This document shows, piece by piece, positions 58,735 to 64,000 of a stretch of 64,000 nt of DNA. The notes beneath the pieces were generated by a model. That model was given only the letters and a program-made list of their open reading frames with translations, was not told the DNA's origin and searched no databases. The translations under genes and the position numbers were made by a program. Each line of letters starts with the position of its first letter. Position 1 is the stretch's first letter. The stretch comes from Hallerella sp964397425 (lineage in GTDB: Bacteria; Fibrobacterota; Fibrobacteria; Fibrobacterales; Fibrobacteraceae). The stretch lies in contig CAYNID010000003.1 in assembly GCA_964397425.1 (NCBI GenBank), forward strand, positions 124,001 through 188,000, read 5' to 3'.

Positions 58735-59487
58735 CTACGAATCGATTTGCAAGCCCTGTTTCGAGAGAAGATCTGTCGGGAGCGGACCGGACAGAGGATT
58801 GTCTATCAGGGATAAAGATTTGAGCGAAGCGCAGTTGACCAGTTCTTTGGGAATGGTTTCAAGTTCGTTTTCGTCCAACACGAGTTCGTGTAATTTTTTC
58901 AAATTGCCCAAGGTGATGGGTAAAGAAGTCAGACTGTTGCCGGAGACAATCAGGACTTCCAAATTTTCCAAGTCACCAATGCTGTCGGGGAGGGAAGAAA
59001 GACCGTTGTTGTCGAGATAAAGTTTTTCTAGGCGGGTCATTTTTCCGAGGGAACCGGGGACTTTGGTCAGCATATTGTCGTGCAGGGAGAGTTTTTCCAC
59101 AGCGGTCCAGTTTCCAATGGAATCCGGAAGTTCTAACAGCTGGTTACGGGCGATGTTCACCTTTTTGAGGTGAATCAAATTTCCCAATTCCTGGGGAATT
59201 TCAGAAAGGCTGTTGTAACCGAGATAAAGGTTTTCAAGGGAAGTGAGCCCGGCTAAAGTTTCGGGCAAATCCATCAGGTTGTTTTCGCTGACGGAAAGGC
59301 TTTTCAATTTGTTGAGCCGACCGATTTCATCGGGGAGTTCCACGAGCAGGTTTTGGTCTAATATGAGCTCTTCAAGATCTTCGAGTTCGAATAATTGCGA
59401 AGGGAGCAGGCGCAAATGCATGTCCGTCAGGTCCAGTTTCTTCGCTTTTTCGGCTTTTGCCTTGGCAATGACTTCGAGAAGGTTCAT
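58735..59487 (-). CDS. Leucine-rich-repeat protein (cytoplasmic)
   Basis: 250 residues, about nine LRRs with the unit LxxLxxLxLxxNxLxxLPxxLG (for example LKSLSVSENNLMDLPETLAG, LEKLYLDNNGLSSLPDSIGD). No signal peptide and no extra domain, so a pure protein-interaction horseshoe. Starts with MNLLEVIAKAKAEKAKKLDLT, ribosome site GGAGACG. First gene of an operon with the S41 protease; the partner or purpose is unknown. Confidence 0.9.
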   Translation of the reverse strand: MNLLEVIAKAKAEKAKKLDLTDMHLRLLPSQLFELEDLEELILDQNLLVELPDEIGRLNKLKSLSVSENNLMDLPETLAGLTSLENLYLGYNSLSEIPQELGNLIHLKKVNIARNQLLELPDSIGNWTAVEKLSLHDNMLTKVPGSLGKMTRLEKLYLDNNGLSSLPDSIGDLENLEVLIVSGNSLTSLPITLGNLKKLHELVLDENELETIPKELVNCASLKSLSLIDNPLSGPLPTDLLSKQGLQIDS

Positions 59488-59604
59488 GGTGCGTCTCCGT
59501 TTTTATCAAACGATAGAATTTTTGTGAATCTTTGAGAGCGATTTGTCCAAAAAGACAAGACGAAAAGAAAAATTATCGTTCCAACTTGGAAGATTTTTGG
59601 GGCT

Positions 59605-60687
59605 TTATTCTTCTAAAATGGGGACGATTTCACCAAAACGGGGAACGATGAACTGATTTTCGGGAATATTCAGTTCTTTTTTGGCGCGGGAAAGGTCTTT
59701 GGGTGGATCTTCCAATCGTTCGTAAACCATGCCGAAGGTTCCCCAATGCATGGCTAAACTTTTTTTGGACTGCACCATCAGATGCAATTGGGCGGCTTGC
59801 CGCGGACTGACATGGACGCGGGTGTAGCGCGAAGGTTTGTAACTGCCGATGGGTAAAAAGGAAACGTTGACGGGGGCGAATTTCTGGGCGATTTCTTTGT
59901 AATAGGAGCCGTCTCCCATGGCTATATCACCGGCGAACCAAAGCGTTTTCCCGTTGAATTTCACAATCCAGCCGCCCCAAAGGGTAGAATTGCGGCTGGA
60001 TTTGAAAGCGCCTCGGCGGCTTGTGTGGTGGGCGGGAACAAAAAAGAGCTGGATTTTTTCACCGCCTGTAAAAGCAGCCGGTAAAGAGAAACTTTGCCAC
60101 CAGTCCAGTTCCACGATTTGCGATTTGGGAATTCCCCAATCCTCGAGGATTTCGGAAACTTTGAGGGGAACGGCAAAAAGGCATTTGGGCCATTTTTTGT
60201 AAATGCGTTTAATGCTCCCTTTGTCGAGATGATCGTAGTGGTCGTGGGAAATCAGTACCAGATGAACTTGGGGAAGGGAATCCAAATCGCGTCCCGGCGG
60301 TGTTCCGCGTTTGGGGCCAAACAGTTGGATGGGCGACGCCCTTTCGCTGAAAATCGGATCTCCCAGAATGCCGAAATTCTTCAACTGAATATAATAAGTG
60401 CTGTGGCCAATCCAAGTGGCGGAACTTTGACTGGAATCGCTCCACAGTTCTTCATTGCCGCGGATGATGGGCATCGGATAAAGTTTTGTCCGGTAAGTGG
60501 GAACCAGAGAATCGACTTCCATGGTGTCGCGGATTGGGGCTGTGGAAGTATCCGTGTTGCGGAAATGGCCGTTTGGAAGATGGTGTGCCGGTAAAGTCTG
60601 GGAATTGTCGCCCGCACCCATCGTTGAAGTGCTGCATGCCGTAACGAATGTGGCGAGGAGCAGGGCAAGAAGAAATGGAAAAGGCAT
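59605..60687 (-). CDS. MBL-fold metallohydrolase lipoprotein (NAPE-PLD-like)
   Basis: 360 residues. Lipoprotein signal MPFPFLLALLLATFVTAC (Cys 18), a low-complexity spacer, then a metallo-beta-lactamase fold: WIGHSTYYIQ, SHDHYDHLD (HxHxDH), PAHHTSRRG, FAGDIAMGD and MHWGTFG. This arrangement is that of N-acyl-phosphatidylethanolamine phospholipase D and related UlaG-like enzymes, suggesting a phospholipid or lactone substrate in the periplasm. TAACTT ends six bases before the ATG, without a Shine-Dalgarno. Confidence 0.85.
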   Translation of the reverse strand: MPFPFLLALLLATFVTACSTSTMGAGDNSQTLPAHHLPNGHFRNTDTSTAPIRDTMEVDSLVPTYRTKLYPMPIIRGNEELWSDSSQSSATWIGHSTYYIQLKNFGILGDPIFSERASPIQLFGPKRGTPPGRDLDSLPQVHLVLISHDHYDHLDKGSIKRIYKKWPKCLFAVPLKVSEILEDWGIPKSQIVELDWWQSFSLPAAFTGGEKIQLFFVPAHHTSRRGAFKSSRNSTLWGGWIVKFNGKTLWFAGDIAMGDGSYYKEIAQKFAPVNVSFLPIGSYKPSRYTRVHVSPRQAAQLHLMVQSKKSLAMHWGTFGMVYERLEDPPKDLSRAKKELNIPENQFIVPRFGEIVPILEE

Positions 60688-60929
60688 GAAGTCAAGTTAC
60701 AAAGAAAAAACGCGTCGGGTGAAATTTTGCAGTGGCTGTGGCGAAAATCGCATAAAAACAAGAAAAAAGTCAAAATTTCAGGAATTGACCTTTTTAGGGC
60801 TCTTTTCCAATAAATTTTCTATTTTTAAGATGTGACCAAAAACATGGGTAAATCTTTTGAAACACATTTTTTTTGCGGAAAAATCCGAAAAGAAGTGATA
60901 TTTTAATTATCTATGTATATGGATTCAAA

Positions 60930-60947
60930 AACTCCAGGTATGGAGTT
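60930..60947 (+). promoter_or_regulatory. Inverted repeat before the AIPR gene ribosome site
   Basis: AACTCC / GGAGTT arms with a 6-base spacer, ending three bases before the AGAGGA Shine-Dalgarno; the right arm overlaps a decoy GGAG. Possible operator or translational hairpin. Confidence 0.4.
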
Positions 60948-60961
60948 CCTAGAGGAATAAA

Positions 60962-62845
60962 ATGGAACTGACGAAGGCGCAAGAACGTAGACTTTCTTTT
61001 GTAGCTAGCTTGCTCAGCTTAAACCCCAACGATCCGACAGACCGAATCAAAGCCTTGCGGCATTTGAATCTGGATGAAGAAGGATGTTTCCACGGTTTCC
61101 AATACTCTCAGGGATTTCTCGAAATTTTCATATTTATCGATGAAACGACTCCGTTAGAAAAGGCCGTTCACAACCTTTCCCATGATTTGAAACAGCTCCA
61201 GATTGCCGTTTTCCGCACAAGCGATCCGGACAATCCGTTTTTCATGTCGCTTCGCGAAGAGGCGGACCCGTGGGATGTCGTCAAAATGGACGCGCCGGAT
61301 TCAGAAGAAGACGAAGACCGTCCGCCTAGCCGTCCTTACATGGAAACGATTGAAATTTCTGTTTTGCGGACTCTTTCCAGCCGCTATGTGACCGATGCGG
61401 AAATGGAGCGCACGCTCAAGGATATGCGTCGCAAGCTGAACATTTGGAAAAACGATGTGCATGCGAAGTTGGATATCCGCGCCGAACACGATGATTTGGC
61501 TAAAGATTTCCTCAACAGCGATGACAAACTCAACATTGTGATGCAGGATGAGCCGTTGCACGTGACCAGCCGCAGTGGCGAACTTTTTGTTGGATTTTGC
61601 CCCATCCGCACGATTTTTGATTATCACCAGTCTTTGGGCAAGCGGCTTAAGACAAAACACAATATGGCGATAGTCTCGAGCAACATTCGTACGTATTTGG
61701 GCAATTTGACACACACGAATGCCGCGTTGATCGATGCTTTCCAAGAAATGGAAAAGGGCGGTGACGCCAGTGATTTCCCCTTCTTGCATAACGGAATGAC
61801 CCTGACGGGAGACGATTTGCGTTTGAAAGACCGCGATGGGAAGAAAGTTTTGCAAATTGAACGCCCGAAAATCATCAACGGCGCCCAATCCCTGTTTACT
61901 TATGAACAATATTTCAAAAAAAGCAAGAATCCGGTAAATCCCTTTGTGCTGGTGAAGGTTGTCGTGCCTTATCCGGAGGCGGATTCTTTCTTGCGGCAGG
62001 TGACCATGGCGAACAACCGTCAAAATCCGGTGTTCAGTTACCATCTCCGCGCCGCGGATGATTTGCAATTTTTCATTTGGCAGCGTTACCAAGAAGAAGG
62101 TTTCACTTATGTCTATAAAGATGGCGTGAGACTCAAGGCTCGTACCCGCAAACTTGAAGTGCGGATGCGTCCGGAATTGGCGAAAACGTTGTTCATGATG
62201 GACGGCAAAATTTCAGAAAGCCGTTCTTCGGATTGTATTTTCGACAAAGAAAGCCTTTATCAACATTGCTTCGGAGCTTTCCTCCGCGTGGCCCCGGATA
62301 AAGAACGCGATTTTGTCCGCAAAACGATTGTGTATACGAAGGCTTGGCAGCTTTTGACGCGTCTTCCGATTAAAATCCGCAATATCGTGCCGGGCAAGGG
62401 CGTATCTATCGAAGCGAACGATGCGAATCCGCTGACTCGAATCACGTGGAATGGCCGTTTGGAAGACAAATTCTTGTTCCGCAGCGCGGTTCGTGATGTT
62501 GTCGTGGCAGTCGCGCTTCGCCATTGGCTGGTTTACGGCGATCCCATCCGCGACTTTGAATATCTGGTGGCGAATGAATTGGATTTCCACAATTCGCTTT
62601 TGAAATACGCTTCTCGGATTTATGGCGATTATTTGAAGTCAATTCTCGTTGGCTATTTCAAAGACAACAAGGATTACTACGACACCATTACGACGATTGA
62701 CAAAGATTCGGGTGAAAACGTGGAACGGCGTCTTTGGAAAGGTTTTGGAACCACGGCGACTTATGACAAGATTATGCAAATGCTTGTTGAAAAAGACAAA
62801 TCGTGGGAAAAATGCCTTGGAGATATCGAAACCTTTTTGAAGTAA
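60962..62845 (+). CDS. AIPR-type protein (putative abortive infection phage resistance)
   Basis: 627 residues. The AIPR core is visible: VSSNIRTYLGNLTHTNAALIDAF, FPFLHNGMTLTGDDLRL, and RPKIINGAQSLFTYEQYF (about 300-317, the IVNGxQ-type signature), then MANNRQNPV. A ~190-residue N-terminal region with an acidic patch (DAPDSEEDEDRPP) and a ~200-residue C-terminal region are not familiar. AIPR proteins are linked to abortive infection of phage, mechanism poorly known. Monocistronic; the only other defence genes in the window are far away. Confidence 0.8.
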   Translation: MELTKAQERRLSFVASLLSLNPNDPTDRIKALRHLNLDEEGCFHGFQYSQGFLEIFIFIDETTPLEKAVHNLSHDLKQLQIAVFRTSDPDNPFFMSLREEADPWDVVKMDAPDSEEDEDRPPSRPYMETIEISVLRTLSSRYVTDAEMERTLKDMRRKLNIWKNDVHAKLDIRAEHDDLAKDFLNSDDKLNIVMQDEPLHVTSRSGELFVGFCPIRTIFDYHQSLGKRLKTKHNMAIVSSNIRTYLGNLTHTNAALIDAFQEMEKGGDASDFPFLHNGMTLTGDDLRLKDRDGKKVLQIERPKIINGAQSLFTYEQYFKKSKNPVNPFVLVKVVVPYPEADSFLRQVTMANNRQNPVFSYHLRAADDLQFFIWQRYQEEGFTYVYKDGVRLKARTRKLEVRMRPELAKTLFMMDGKISESRSSDCIFDKESLYQHCFGAFLRVAPDKERDFVRKTIVYTKAWQLLTRLPIKIRNIVPGKGVSIEANDANPLTRITWNGRLEDKFLFRSAVRDVVVAVALRHWLVYGDPIRDFEYLVANELDFHNSLLKYASRIYGDYLKSILVGYFKDNKDYYDTITTIDKDSGENVERRLWKGFGTTATYDKIMQMLVEKDKSWEKCLGDIETFLK

Positions 62846-62868
62846 GAGCGGTTTCTTTGATGATTTAG

Positions 62869-62896
62869 CGGCAGGATTTCAAAATCCTGCCGTTTT
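62869..62896 (+). terminator. Terminator of the AIPR gene
   Basis: CGGCAGGATT / AATCCTGCCG perfect stem with loop TCAA, then TTTT; overlaps the end of the convergent arginase-fold gene (stop at 62895). Confidence 0.9.
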
Positions 62897-63665
62897 AAAA
62901 TTTTTCGCGGAGAACTGTTGTCAAAATTCCGTTGATGCGGTCGTTGGATTCCATGTTTTGAAGATTTTGGAATTTATCTTGAACCGAGGGCTCGCCGCAA
63001 ATGTCCACGCCGATGACCGTTCTGGATTCAAATATTCCGCTTAAAAGTTGGAGCAATTTTCGGAATGGAAGGCTCCCGCCGTCCCAATTGGTTTTAACTT
63101 CGGCTTCTGGCAAAACATCTTTGTCTACGGAAATGTAAACGAGAGGCGAATCGCAGGGTTGCTCCCGTAAACGGGAAAGGAACTTTTCTTCAAAATTCGA
63201 ATTTCCGCATTCCGATTCCAGGTACAAGTTGATTTTGGGTCTGTATTTGGAATCAATTTCCGCGGCGAGTTCATCTTTGACACCGATGAGGTGGAGCGTT
63301 TTCAAAAAAGGATTTTCTTCTAAAACGGCGCGGATCCAGCTTCCGCAGGAAAGCATCCCTTCAAAGGCGGGCTCTTGCATGTCGGAATGGTGATCAAAGA
63401 CAATCAAGTCGAAATTTTCGCAGATTCTGTCTGTCCAAAGTTTGGAAAGGTAATGGTAATTGCCCGAATCAATAAAGTGGACGCATTCAAAATCTTGTTG
63501 GCGGAAAGCATGTTGAATCTCTGATTTTGCTTCGCTGTCTAAATAAGCGTTGGTTCCGCGGATATTCGAAGCGTCCCATTTTTCGAATTGAGTTTCGTTT
63601 TTCCCGTTGCAAAAAATTTGGGAATCATAAATTCCGGAAAAACTGCAAAGGAGAGCTTTTTTCAT
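62895..63665 (-). CDS. Arginase/ureohydrolase-fold protein
   Basis: 256 residues from ATG 63665, which overlaps the helicase stop by four bases (ATGA). Features of the arginase fold: IDSGNYHYLSKLW, the metal-site motif FDHHSDMQEP (about 103-112) and ISVDKDVLPEAE (DxD). The canonical first His motif GGDHS is replaced by DSGNYHY, so metal binding may be altered, and no arginine/agmatine specificity can be claimed. Similar stand-alone arginase-fold proteins of unknown activity exist. The upstream longer frame (to 63743) overlaps the helicase. Confidence 0.75.
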   Translation of the reverse strand: MKKALLCSFSGIYDSQIFCNGKNETQFEKWDASNIRGTNAYLDSEAKSEIQHAFRQQDFECVHFIDSGNYHYLSKLWTDRICENFDLIVFDHHSDMQEPAFEGMLSCGSWIRAVLEENPFLKTLHLIGVKDELAAEIDSKYRPKINLYLESECGNSNFEEKFLSRLREQPCDSPLVYISVDKDVLPEAEVKTNWDGGSLPFRKLLQLLSGIFESRTVIGVDICGEPSVQDKFQNLQNMESNDRINGILTTVLREKF

Positions 63666-64000
63666 TCTGAAATCCGCTCCAGCTTGGCGGCGAATTGCAA
63701 ATTGCGCCATGTGGAAAGGGAGTCGAATTGGACAACGTAGCAAAATTTTTGGACATCGACTTCGACAATGGTCCCGTCTCCAAAAACGGGATGCCGGATG
63801 CGGTCGCCGACAAAAAACAATCCCTGCAACAGTTCTAACCGTTCCGTGTCCTGTTGGATGTGTTGCAAGGCTTTGGTCCGCAGGTCTTCGGGAAGCGGGC
63901 GGACAAATTCCAAATTATCTTCCCCGGCATCAAAAAGGAACCTGGAGGGATATTTGCTTTTGTTCGCGTCTCCCCCGCCTTCGTTTTCGGAAAGGTAAAG
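63662..64000 (-). CDS. UvrD/PcrA-type DNA helicase, C-terminal end (runs off right edge)
   Basis: 113 codons readable, open at base 64000. The sequence LYLSENEGGGDANKSKYPSRFLF is the end of the UvrD-family helicase domain (Y-G-x-PSRFL region), followed by FVGDRIRHPVFGDGTIVEVD, the Tudor-like C-terminal module that contacts RNA polymerase in PcrA. Full name and motifs I-VI lie outside the window. Coupled by a four-base overlap to the arginase-fold gene. Confidence 0.85.
   Translation of the reverse strand, partial: LYLSENEGGGDANKSKYPSRFLFDAGEDNLEFVRPLPEDLRTKALQHIQQDTERLELLQGLFFVGDRIRHPVFGDGTIVEVDVQKFCYVVQFDSLSTWRNLQFAAKLERISE

Noticed and set aside
1..64000. CRISPR arrays, rRNA genes, tmRNA, SRP RNA or RNase P RNA.
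   Set aside because: No regularly spaced repeats or conserved RNA signatures were seen on either strand.

Overview
The window looks like a chromosomal segment of a fibrolytic Gram-negative bacterium of the Fibrobacterota (Fibrobacter or a close relative). The evidence is a secreted GH5 endoglucanase and a PL1 pectate lyase with poly-serine linkers and sorting-type C-terminal domains, a TIGR02147-type regulator (a family expanded in Fibrobacter), futalosine-pathway MqnA, LpxL-like acyltransferases and many small lipoproteins. This is inference from family content; no rRNA is present. One 100-base N run (23671-23770) marks an assembly gap.

Left part (1-23 kb): the 5' end of a type I restriction methylase (hsdM) leaves the window at the left edge. 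It is followed by cysK, a tyrosine recombinase, the GH5 cellulase, pyrC, a small lipoprotein, a biotin-dependent-type carboxyltransferase, a rearranged TIGR02147 pseudogene, a DEDDh exonuclease, a DUF374 acyltransferase, tRNA-Cys, a c-di-GMP pair (FIST-GGDEF with a degenerate active site, and PAS-GGDEF-EAL with an intact EAL), a PEGA protein, an ABC-class ATPase, pectate lyase, RNase R, an RgpF-like protein and mnmE.

Middle (23-42 kb): an AT-richer accessory block holds a large secreted papain-like/thrombospondin-repeat protein and a restriction-modification operon (m5C methylase, McrB-like AAA+ NTPase, LlaJI/McrC-type nuclease). Next to it is an unexplained intergenic stretch with a long direct repeat. 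Then come clpP-ftsY-lipoprotein-thioredoxin-glycosyltransferase (one overlapping operon whose last gene is apparently fused to an outer-membrane barrel), mqnA, two aldolases, a degenerate Fic protein, metY, a lipoprotein, tRNA-Met and a metallophosphoesterase.

Replication/segregation locus (42.6-46.7 kb): an AT-rich intergenic region with four DnaA-box-like sites is followed by an overlapping operon rsmG-parA-parB-M23 peptidase-bactofilin and two perfect parS sites. Sampled lines show C excess on the + strand to the left and G excess to the right, so I propose that the chromosomal origin lies at about 42.6-43 kb. The arrangement couples chromosome segregation genes with a cytoskeletal bactofilin and a cell-wall hydrolase.

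Right part (46.7-64 kb): a Gdx-type exporter, an LpxL-like acyltransferase, tandem Hsp20 genes behind an excellent sigma-54 promoter, a flavin reductase, a secreted trypsin-like protease, aldose epimerase, a DksA-like protein overlapping a SIR2-like protein that probably starts at CTG, YugP-like peptidase, an XRE regulator, an FKBP lipoprotein, an M23 lipoprotein, an S41 protease with an LRR protein, an MBL-fold lipoprotein, an AIPR-type putative anti-phage protein, an arginase-fold protein and the 3' end of a UvrD/PcrA-type helicase leaving at the right edge.

Cross-cutting observations: six genes without Shine-Dalgarno sequences have a -10-like hexamer exactly six bases before the start codon, suggesting a class of leaderless mRNAs. 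Antisense open frames over the GC-richer genes are long and were not annotated.
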